Positions 57,973 to 64,000 of a stretch of DNA of 64,000 nt are shown here, in pieces. Source of the DNA: Cupriavidus taiwanensis (GTDB lineage: Bacteria > Pseudomonadota > Gammaproteobacteria > Burkholderiales > Burkholderiaceae); NCBI RefSeq assembly GCF_900249755.1, contig NZ_LT976854.1, forward strand, positions 1,836,927-1,900,926. The letters are read 5' to 3'. The notes under the pieces were generated by a model. The model made no database searches. It saw nothing but the letters and a program-made list of their open reading frames with translations, and was not told where the DNA came from. The position numbers were made by a program, and so were the translations under genes. Every line of letters begins with the position of its first letter. The stretch's first letter is position 1.

Positions 57973-59070
57973 ATGGGCTACTACTACGATGAGCGTGAAG
58001 CGCGCGACCCGCGTGAACGCCGCCAGGCATGGGAAGACGATGACTGGCAGCCGGAATCGGAACGCGAGCGCTGGCAGGCGCAACGCAGGCGCCAGCAAAT
58101 GACCCCGGGCCAGACCAGCTACGGCGGCCCCGCACGTCCCGCCCGGGACTTCAACGAGCAGTACGGCGCCGGCCGCTACCCCGACCATCCCCGCGACGCG
58201 CGCTACGGTAGCGACCTGCGCTATGGCCTGAACGGCGGCTACGGCTGGGAACGCGCCGGCGAATGGCGCGATCCGCAGGCCTGGGAGCGCGACGACGAAT
58301 ACGCCGAGCAGCAGTGGCGCCAGAGCGCCGAACGCGCCCGCGAGCCGCGCGAGCACTACCGGGGGCGCGAGCGGGGGCGCGAGAGCTATGAGCCGCGCGG
58401 ATCGTCCCGCGACGAAGGCCGCGAGCGCTACTTCAGCGACCTGCGCAGCGACCGCCGCTACTGGACCGACCCGGACGACGACGAAGAGCAGGAGCACCGC
58501 TACATGGTGCAGAGCCACAGCCCGGGCTATCGCCAATACGCGCAGCGGCGCGGCTGGGAAACCGATGAAGACCGGGACGAAGACCGCGACGGCGACCGCG
58601 AGCACGGCATGCTCTACAACCTGGGCCGCCGCATCGGCGAAGTGGTCGGCGACTGGTTCGGCACGCCCGACGAGCGCGAGCAGCGCGCCGGCCCGCGCGG
58701 CTACCAGCGCAGCGACGAGCGCATCCGCGACCAGATCTGCGAGCGGCTCAGCTATGCGCGTGGCGTAGACGTCAGCGATGTCAGCGTCGAGGTCAACGAC
58801 GGCGTGGTGTCCTTGACCGGCACCGTGCGTGACCGCGGCCAGAAGTACTACATCGAGGACATGGCCGACGGCACCTACGGCGTCAAGGACGTCAACAACG
58901 ACATCCGCGTGCGCCGCGACAGCGAACGCCCGGGCCAGTCGTCGTCCAGCGGCACCAGCAGCGCGGGCAGCACGACCGGAACGACCGGCACGACGGGCAT
59001 GACCGGTGCAAGCAGCACCACCGGCAGCAGCGCCAGCAGCGCCACCACCGGCAGCACCTGGCGCGCCTAA
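57973..59070 (+). CDS. Hydrophilic BON-domain protein
   Basis: The 365-residue protein has a long N-terminal part (about 1-240) extremely rich in Arg, Asp, Glu, Tyr and Gly (for example REPREHYRGRERGRESYEPR), then a single BON domain (about 252-316; SDERIRDQICERLSYARGVD, VEVNDGVVSLTGTVRDRGQ), and a Ser/Thr/Gly tail with repeated TGTTG units. BON domains bind phospholipid or form ring oligomers, usually in periplasmic proteins such as OsmY, yet no signal peptide is visible. CAGGAAA precedes the ATG, and a strong terminator follows, so it is a single gene. It is likely a stress or envelope-associated protein. Confidence 0.85.
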   Translation: MGYYYDEREARDPRERRQAWEDDDWQPESERERWQAQRRRQQMTPGQTSYGGPARPARDFNEQYGAGRYPDHPRDARYGSDLRYGLNGGYGWERAGEWRDPQAWERDDEYAEQQWRQSAERAREPREHYRGRERGRESYEPRGSSRDEGRERYFSDLRSDRRYWTDPDDDEEQEHRYMVQSHSPGYRQYAQRRGWETDEDRDEDRDGDREHGMLYNLGRRIGEVVGDWFGTPDEREQRAGPRGYQRSDERIRDQICERLSYARGVDVSDVSVEVNDGVVSLTGTVRDRGQKYYIEDMADGTYGVKDVNNDIRVRRDSERPGQSSSSGTSSAGSTTGTTGTTGMTGASSTTGSSASSATTGSTWRA

Positions 59071-59078
59071 GGCCGGCA

Positions 59079-59106
59079 GCCGGCGGAGAATTCCGCCGGC
59101 TTTTTT
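59079..59106 (+). terminator. Intrinsic terminator of the BON-domain gene
   Basis: GCCGGCGGA (59079-59087) pairs perfectly with TCCGCCGGC (59092-59100) around a GAAT loop and is followed by six T residues. Confidence 0.92.
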
Positions 59107-59132
59107 GTCGATCGCGCCACCGCCCGCACCGC

Positions 59133-59945
59133 ATGCCCGCATCCGCACTGAAGATCGCCACCTTCAACATCAACGGCATCCGCAGCCGCGTGGGCGCGCT
59201 GTGCCACTGGCTCGCGCGCGAAGCGCCCGACATCGTCTGCCTGCAGGAACTGAAGACCGCCGACGAGAGCTTTCCCGCGCGCGAGATCCGCGACGCCGGC
59301 TATGGCGCTATCTGGCACGGCCAGAAGTCATGGAACGGCGTGGCCATCCTGGCGCGCGGGGCGGAACCGGTGGAAGTACGCCGCGGCCTGCCCGGCGACC
59401 CCGACGACAGCCACAGCCGCTACCTGGAAGCGGCGGTCTCGGGCATGCTGATCGGCTGCCTCTACCTGCCGAACGGCAACCCGCAGCCGGGCCCCAAGTT
59501 CGACTACAAGCTGGCGTGGTTCGAACGGCTGATCGCCCACGCGCAGGAACTGTTCGACAGCGGCCACCCGGTGGTGCTGGCCGGCGACTACAACGTGGTG
59601 CCGACCGACCACGACATCTACAACCCGCGCTCGTGGCGCAAGGACGCGCTGCTGCAGCCGGAAAGCCGCGACGCGTACGCGCGGCTGCTGGCGCAGGGCT
59701 GGACCGATGCGTTGCGCCAGCGCCATTCCGATGCGCCCATCTACACCTTCTGGGACTACTTCCGCCAGCACTGGCAGACCAACTCCGGCCTGCGCATCGA
59801 CCACCTGCTGCTGAGCGCCGACCTGGTGCCGCGGCTGCGCGACGCCGGCGTCGATCGCTGGGTGCGCGGCGAAGACCATCCCAGCGACCATGCGCCGGCA
59901 TGGGTGGTGCTGGGTCCGCCGGCGCGGCGCAAGCGGGCGGGTTGA
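59133..59945 (+). CDS. xthA: Exodeoxyribonuclease III (AP endonuclease family)
   Basis: The 270-residue enzyme repairs abasic sites and acts as a 3'-5' exonuclease. Motifs run in family order: KIATFNINGIRSR, CLQELKTADESFP with the metal-binding Glu, GDYNVVPTDHDIYNP with the active-site Asp and Asn, and the end EDHPSDHAPAWVVL with the catalytic Asp-His pair. Length is normal. It lies after the BON terminator and stands alone. No strong ribosome site is visible before the ATG. Confidence 0.96.
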   Translation: MPASALKIATFNINGIRSRVGALCHWLAREAPDIVCLQELKTADESFPAREIRDAGYGAIWHGQKSWNGVAILARGAEPVEVRRGLPGDPDDSHSRYLEAAVSGMLIGCLYLPNGNPQPGPKFDYKLAWFERLIAHAQELFDSGHPVVLAGDYNVVPTDHDIYNPRSWRKDALLQPESRDAYARLLAQGWTDALRQRHSDAPIYTFWDYFRQHWQTNSGLRIDHLLLSADLVPRLRDAGVDRWVRGEDHPSDHAPAWVVLGPPARRKRAG

Positions 59946-59965
59946 GCGTCGCCGGCGACGCCGGG

Positions 59966-60883
59966 CTAGCCCGCGGCCTCGGCCACCAGCTTGTCGCGGA
60001 TAAACCCCAGGAAGGCGCGCACCCCCTCCGGCAGCGTGCGCCCCGCCAGCGTCTGCAGTTCGATCGCGCGGCCGCGCATGCCGCGTTCGCGGAGGGTCGC
60101 GGCATGCAGCTCGCCGCGGCGCAAGCGGTCGCCCACGGTGACCGTGCCAGAGATCGACAGGCCACCGCCATGCAGCACGAAGCTGGTCAGGGTCTCGAAG
60201 TGGTTCGTCACCAGCACCGGCTCGAACACCATGCCGCGCTCGCCGCAGGCCAGGTCGAACAGCTGGCGCACGGTGTTGTCGCCCTCGGGCAGCGCCAGCG
60301 GATACGGCTGCATCTGCGCCAGCGTGACGCTGCGAAAGCGCGCCAGCGGATGGTCCGGGCGCATGATGGCGATCACCGGCGCGGCCTGCCGGTGCGCGAC
60401 GCGGATGCCCTGCTCGGCGGCGCGGCTGTAGGTGATGCCGATATCCGCATCGCCATGCAGCACGATGCCGGTGACCTCCGCCGGCGGCGCGACGCGCACG
60501 TGGAACTGCAAGCCCGGATAGCGCTGGCGGAACTCGGCAATGATGCGCGGCAGGAACTCGATCGCAAACCCGGCGGAACTCGCCACCCGCACCCGGCCGC
60601 GGCGCAGGCCCTGCAGCGCGGCGATCTCCGACACCACGCGGTCGGCTTCCAGCGCGCCGCGCAGCGCGTAGGCCGCCAGCAGCTCGCCGGCGGCGCTGGC
60701 CACCATGCCGCGCGGGTGGCGGTCGAACAACGGCACGCCGAGGCGGGCCTCGAGCGCGCCCACCTGCCGGCTCACCGCCGACACGGTCACATTGAGCCGC
60801 TGCGCCGCCTCGGTCAGCGAGCCGCTGCGGACCACTTCCAGGAAATAGCGCAGCGAGGTGTCCTGCAGGCGATGCGACAGCAT
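59966..60883 (-). CDS. LysR-family transcriptional regulator
   Basis: The 305-residue protein has the LysR helix-turn-helix (SGSLTEAAQRLNVTVSAVSR) and a substrate-binding domain of the CynR/GltC-like type (VRVASSAGFAIEFLPRIIAE, DADIGITYSRAAEQGIRVAH). The ATG at 60883 gives the usual N-terminus LSHRLQDTSLRYFLEVVRSG; an in-frame start at 60922 adds 13 residues. It is divergent from the amidase gene, with a perfect inverted repeat between them, so it probably controls the amidase-Bug operon. Confidence 0.93.
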   Translation of the reverse strand: MLSHRLQDTSLRYFLEVVRSGSLTEAAQRLNVTVSAVSRQVGALEARLGVPLFDRHPRGMVASAAGELLAAYALRGALEADRVVSEIAALQGLRRGRVRVASSAGFAIEFLPRIIAEFRQRYPGLQFHVRVAPPAEVTGIVLHGDADIGITYSRAAEQGIRVAHRQAAPVIAIMRPDHPLARFRSVTLAQMQPYPLALPEGDNTVRQLFDLACGERGMVFEPVLVTNHFETLTSFVLHGGGLSISGTVTVGDRLRRGELHAATLRERGMRGRAIELQTLAGRTLPEGVRAFLGFIRDKLVAEAAG

Positions 60884-60907
60884 GGGTGTTGAGGGCTCCG
60901 GCCTGGT

Positions 60908-60922
60908 TTGCGTTTTACGCAA
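60908..60922. promoter_or_regulatory. Candidate LysR binding site
   Basis: TTGCG-TTTTA-CGCAA is a perfect 5-5-5 inverted repeat in the divergent region between the LysR and amidase genes, with the same geometry as the site at 22256-22270 but a different sequence. Confidence 0.6.
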
Positions 60923-61004
60923 GGATATTTGAAAAAATCGTCGATTGCGGGAAACCGTGCGGCGCCCGTATGCTTTTCCCCGACATCACCGGAGACACCC
61001 CGCC

Positions 61005-62495
61005 ATGGCGACTGCCCAGACCCCTGCTGACTCGACTGACCCGATCACCGCCGCGGTCACCGACCCGATCACCGACCTCGATGCCGTCGCGCTGTCGCGC
61101 GCCATCCATGCGCGCGAGGTCTCCTGCGTGGAAGTGCTCGACGCCTTTCTCGGCCAGATCGACCGCCACAACCCGCGCGTCAACGCCATCGTCGCCCCGG
61201 TGGAGCGCGACACGCTGCGCCGGCAGGCGCGCGAACTCGACGACGAACTGGCGCGCGGCGCCAGCCGCGGCCCGCTGCACGGGTTCCCGCAGGCGCCCAA
61301 GGACATCAGCCCGGCCGCGGGCATGGTCACCACCAAGGGCTCGCCGATCTTCGCCGGCCAGGTCAGCGACACCGATGCCGTGATCTTCGAGCGCATGCGC
61401 GCCGGCGGCGCAGTCTTTGTCGGGCGCACCAACTCGCCCGAATTCGGCCTCGGCGGCCACACCTACAACCCCGTCTACGGCACCACCCGCAATGCCTTCG
61501 ATCCCGCCCGCTCCGCCGGCGGCAGCAGCGGCGGCGCCGCGGTGGCCGTGGCGCTGCGCATGCTGCCGGTGGCCGACGGCTCGGACATGATGGGCTCGCT
61601 GCGCACGCCCGCGGCGTTCAACCATGTGTATGGGCTGCGCACCTCGGTCGGCTGCGTGCCGCACGGCCCGGGCGACGAAGTGTTCTTCCAGCAGTTCAGC
61701 GTGGCCGGGCCGATGGCGCGCAACGTGCCGGACCTGGCGCTGCTGCTGTCGGTGCAGGCCGGCTTCGATGCGCGCCTGCCGCTGACCCGCCGCACCGAGC
61801 CGCCCGGCAGCTTCGCGCTGCCGCCCGAACGCGACTGGAGCGGCGTGCGCATCGGCTGGCTCGGCGACCTGGACGGGCACCTGCCGACCGAAGCGGGCCT
61901 GCTCGACACCTGCGTGCAGGCGCTGGCCCACCTGCGCACGCTCGGCTGCACCATCGACGCGGCGCTGCCTGAGTTCGACCTGGAACGCCTGTGGCGCGCC
62001 TGGATCGACCTGCGCAGCTTCTCGGTGGCGGGCGCCAACGCGGCGCTGTACCGCGACCCCGCCAGGCGCGCGCTGCTCAAGCCCGAAGCCGTCTGGGAAA
62101 TCGAACGCGGGCTGGCGCTGCCAGGCACGCGCGTGTACGAGGCCATGGCCGAACGCAGCGCGTGGTACCAGGCGCTGCGCGCGCTGTTCGAGCGCTTCGA
62201 TTACCTGGTGCTGCCCGCCGCCCAGGTATTCCCGTTCGACGCGGACTGGGACTGGCCGCACGCCATCGACGGCCGCGACGTGGACACCTACCACCGCTGG
62301 ATGCAGGCGGTAGTGCCGGCCACCATGGCCGGGCTGCCGGCGCTGGCCGCGCCCGCCGGTTTCGGCCCGCAGGGCCTGCCCGCCGGCCTGCAGCTCATCG
62401 GCCCGGCGCAGGCCGACGCCGCCGTGCTGCAGCTTGGCCACGCCTACGACCAGGCCGGCGGCTTCTCGCGCGTGCGCAGCCCCTGGCTGGGCTGA
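61005..62495 (+). CDS. Amidase, amidase-signature (AS) family
   Basis: The 496-residue cytoplasmic enzyme has the Ser-cisSer-Lys triad region: catalytic Lys99 in GFPQAPKDISPAAG and the serines in SAGGSSGGAAVAVALRMLPV. The order VFVGRTNSPEFGLGGHTYNP then the signature fits AS amidases that hydrolyse aliphatic or aryl amides, similar to AtzF/GatA relatives. It is divergent from a LysR gene and followed 62 bases later by a Bug-type binding-protein gene, which suggests uptake and hydrolysis of one organic compound. The true substrate is unknown. Confidence 0.93.
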   Translation: MATAQTPADSTDPITAAVTDPITDLDAVALSRAIHAREVSCVEVLDAFLGQIDRHNPRVNAIVAPVERDTLRRQARELDDELARGASRGPLHGFPQAPKDISPAAGMVTTKGSPIFAGQVSDTDAVIFERMRAGGAVFVGRTNSPEFGLGGHTYNPVYGTTRNAFDPARSAGGSSGGAAVAVALRMLPVADGSDMMGSLRTPAAFNHVYGLRTSVGCVPHGPGDEVFFQQFSVAGPMARNVPDLALLLSVQAGFDARLPLTRRTEPPGSFALPPERDWSGVRIGWLGDLDGHLPTEAGLLDTCVQALAHLRTLGCTIDAALPEFDLERLWRAWIDLRSFSVAGANAALYRDPARRALLKPEAVWEIERGLALPGTRVYEAMAERSAWYQALRALFERFDYLVLPAAQVFPFDADWDWPHAIDGRDVDTYHRWMQAVVPATMAGLPALAAPAGFGPQGLPAGLQLIGPAQADAAVLQLGHAYDQAGGFSRVRSPWLG

Positions 62496-62557
62496 GACCG
62501 CCCGCACATCGCTTCCGCTTGCCTTCCATTCCGATAACTGCCGCAGGAGTGCCCACG

Positions 62558-63541
62558 ATGACTGCAATGCCCCCGAAGCTGTTTCTCGCCTGCGCCACCG
62601 CCGTGGCCGCGCTGACCACTGCACCCGCCGCGCACGCGCAAACCTGGCCGGAGCGCCCGCTGCGCCTGGTGGTGCCGTTCGCCGCGGGCGGCGCCACCGA
62701 CGTGCTGGGCCGCCTGCTGGCGGTCGGCCTGGGCGAAAAGCTCGGCCAGTCGGTGGTGGTCGAGAACAAGCCCGGCGCCAGCACCGTGATCGGCGCCAAC
62801 CAGGTGGCCAAGGCCGCGCCGGATGGCTACACGCTGCTGCTGGCGGCCAGCACCACGCTGACGCTGAACCCGGCAATCCGCCAGCAGCTCGGCTACGACC
62901 CCATCAAGAGCTTCACCCCGCTGGGGCTGGTGGCGGACATGAGCCTGGTGCTGGTGGCCAACCCGGACACGCAGATCGCCTCGCTCAAGGATCTGGTGAC
63001 GCAGGCCAAGGCCCACCCCGACAAGTTCTCCTACGGCTCGTTCGGCGCCGGCTCCTCGGTCCATTTCGGCGCGGAGATGCTCAAGGCCGCCACGGGCATC
63101 CGCATGGTCCATGTGCCCTTCAACGGCAGCGCCCCCAGCCTGACCGCGCTCGCGGGCGGACAGGTGCCGGTGGCCGTCGATACCGTGGTGGCCAGCCTGC
63201 CGCTGATCAAGGGCGGCAAGATCCGGCCGGTGGCAGTGCTGTCGCCGCAGCGCCTGCCCGCGCTGCCGCAGGTGCCGACCGTCGCCGAAAGCGGTTACCC
63301 CGGATTCCAGATGGGCACCTGGTTCGCGCTGCTGGCACCCGCCGGTCTGCCCGCGCCGGTGCAGCAGAAGCTGGAGAAGGCGCTGGCCGACGTGGCCAAC
63401 GCGCCGGCCACGAAGGCGCGCATGGTCGAGCTGGCGCTGACGCCGGCTTATGGCAATGGGGCGGCGGTGAAGGCGCGGGTGGAGAAGGAATTGCCGGAGA
63501 TGCGGGCAGTGGCGGCGCGGGCGGATATTCGCGCCGAATAA
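62558..63541 (+). CDS. Bug-family periplasmic substrate-binding protein (TctC type)
   Basis: The 327-residue precursor has a Sec signal (LFLACATAVAALTTAPAAHA, cleavage after AHA) and the Bug/TctC fold: WPERPLRLVVPFAAGGATDV, ENKPGASTVIGANQVAKAAP, FGSGSSV-like FGAGSSVHFGAEMLKAATG. Burkholderiales have many such proteins that bind carboxylates or amides, often without a linked permease, as here. GCAGGAG lies before the ATG at 62558. It follows the amidase gene and probably binds its substrate. Confidence 0.95.
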   Translation: MTAMPPKLFLACATAVAALTTAPAAHAQTWPERPLRLVVPFAAGGATDVLGRLLAVGLGEKLGQSVVVENKPGASTVIGANQVAKAAPDGYTLLLAASTTLTLNPAIRQQLGYDPIKSFTPLGLVADMSLVLVANPDTQIASLKDLVTQAKAHPDKFSYGSFGAGSSVHFGAEMLKAATGIRMVHVPFNGSAPSLTALAGGQVPVAVDTVVASLPLIKGGKIRPVAVLSPQRLPALPQVPTVAESGYPGFQMGTWFALLAPAGLPAPVQQKLEKALADVANAPATKARMVELALTPAYGNGAAVKARVEKELPEMRAVAARADIRAE

Positions 63542-63634
63542 CGCCGCCTCGCGCGCAGTCAGGGCCGCGCGGCCTCCACACGCGCCGCGAATTCTCACGG
63601 TTTGCGGCCCCACCTTTTGCATACAAAACTGGAA

Positions 63635-63640
63635 TACAAT
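63635..63640 (+). promoter_or_regulatory. Candidate -10 element and ATACAA repeats upstream of the NTF2-like gene
   Basis: TACAAT at 63635-63640 matches TATAAT in five of six positions. ATACAA occurs twice, at 63621-63626 and 63634-63639, 13 bases apart, and may be a regulator site overlapping the promoter. No clear -35 element is seen. Confidence 0.4.
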
Positions 63641-63656
63641 CAGAGCTTTCAACATT

Positions 63657-63681
63657 GCGGCAAGGGCAAGCCCCTTGCCGC
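63657..63681 (+). promoter_or_regulatory. Perfect 10-bp leader hairpin before the NTF2-like gene
   Basis: GCGGCAAGGG (63657-63666) pairs exactly with CCCTTGCCGC (63672-63681) around CAAGC. It ends ten bases before the GGAGGAG ribosome site and lacks a T run of terminator type (GTTTTGG follows), so it may stabilise the mRNA or be an attenuator or regulator target. Confidence 0.55.
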
Positions 63682-63700
63682 CCCAGTTTTGGAGGAGCTC

Positions 63701-64000
63701 ATGACGTATTCAGAAACGGGCCTGACGTCCCGCCATGTGGCCGCGCTCGCGCCGATCGAGGACTACCTGCAAGGCCATATCACCGGCAAGGCAGAGTTCA
63801 TGTACAAGGCCTTCGCCGCCGACGCGCGCATCGTCTCGTTCCGCGACGGCAAGCTGCATTCGCTGACGGTCGAGGAATTCGCCTCGGCGCGCTGCCCCGG
63901 CCATCCGGCGGCGGATGAAGCGCAGCGCAAGCGCTTCATCACGCAGTTCGACGTGGTCGGCAACGCCGGCGTGGCCAAGGTGGTGCTGGAATACCCGGGC
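63701..64000 (+). CDS. NTF2/SnoaL-like protein, N-terminal part (cut by window edge)
   Basis: The first 100 codons are present; the gene runs off the right edge. The translation starts MTYSETGLTSRHVAALAPIE and continues DYLQGHITGKAEFMYKAFAA, typical of the putative lumazine-binding / NTF2-like cone fold (PF12893 type), then SFRDGKLHSLTVEEFA and an ITQFDVVGNAGVAKVVLEY strand pair. GGAGGAG precedes the ATG by three to five bases. It follows the amidase-Bug genes, but a promoter and hairpin lie between, so it may be a separate transcript. Function is unknown. Confidence 0.8.
   Translation, partial: MTYSETGLTSRHVAALAPIEDYLQGHITGKAEFMYKAFAADARIVSFRDGKLHSLTVEEFASARCPGHPAADEAQRKRFITQFDVVGNAGVAKVVLEYPG

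Overview
The window is high-GC DNA with dense genes, short intergenic gaps and long antisense shadow frames. Gene content and protein style point to a Burkholderiales bacterium, most likely Cupriavidus (the C. necator / C. taiwanensis type), probably its second chromosome or a megaplasmid. That placement is inference from gene content; there is no rRNA, tRNA or replication gene to anchor it.

Layout. 1-3.0 kb: start of a SulP anion transporter, a universal stress protein, a 1-Cys peroxiredoxin and a CheV-type chemotaxis protein. 3.2-10.5 kb: a compact operon of GntR regulator, AprA-like flavoprotein, AprB-like ferredoxin, three-part ABC importer whose binding protein carries a NosL-like tail, HEAT-repeat protein and DUF971 protein; I know no described function for it. 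10.5-11.9 kb (minus strand): a MoaD/ThiS-like protein and a BNR/sialidase-fold protein. 12.4-24.8 kb: mixed accessory and housekeeping genes, including an NCS2 purine permease, a collagen-like lipoprotein with a tail-collar domain divergent from a glycosyltransferase, an H-NS-like protein, AraC and LysR regulators, an MFS exporter and NnrS.

25.1-51.0 kb is the respiratory core. narK1-narK2-narGHJI-ppiC-can-mobB covers nitrate uptake, respiratory nitrate reduction to nitrite, enzyme maturation and molybdenum cofactor supply. After a three-domain ACP / acyl-AMP ligase / acyltransferase gene, a TerC-family gene and a second stress protein comes nirS-nirM-nirC-nirF-nirDL-nirG-nirH-nirJ-nirN-nirE: cytochrome cd1 nitrite reductase, its electron donor and a heme d1 pathway set, behind an FNR/DNR-type box. 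Together they take nitrate to nitric oxide; NO and N2O reductases are not in this window.

51.1-64 kb: a DUF2905 protein, a chemoreceptor, a cardiolipin-synthase-like enzyme, a NarX/NarL-type two-component pair, a BON-domain protein, exonuclease III, then a LysR regulator divergent from amidase and Bug-type binding-protein genes, and the start of an NTF2-like gene. Non-coding signals include two copies of a DnaA-box-like palindrome, REP-like elements inside the nar locus, several clear hairpin terminators, and 5-5-5 inverted repeats at both LysR divergent promoters.
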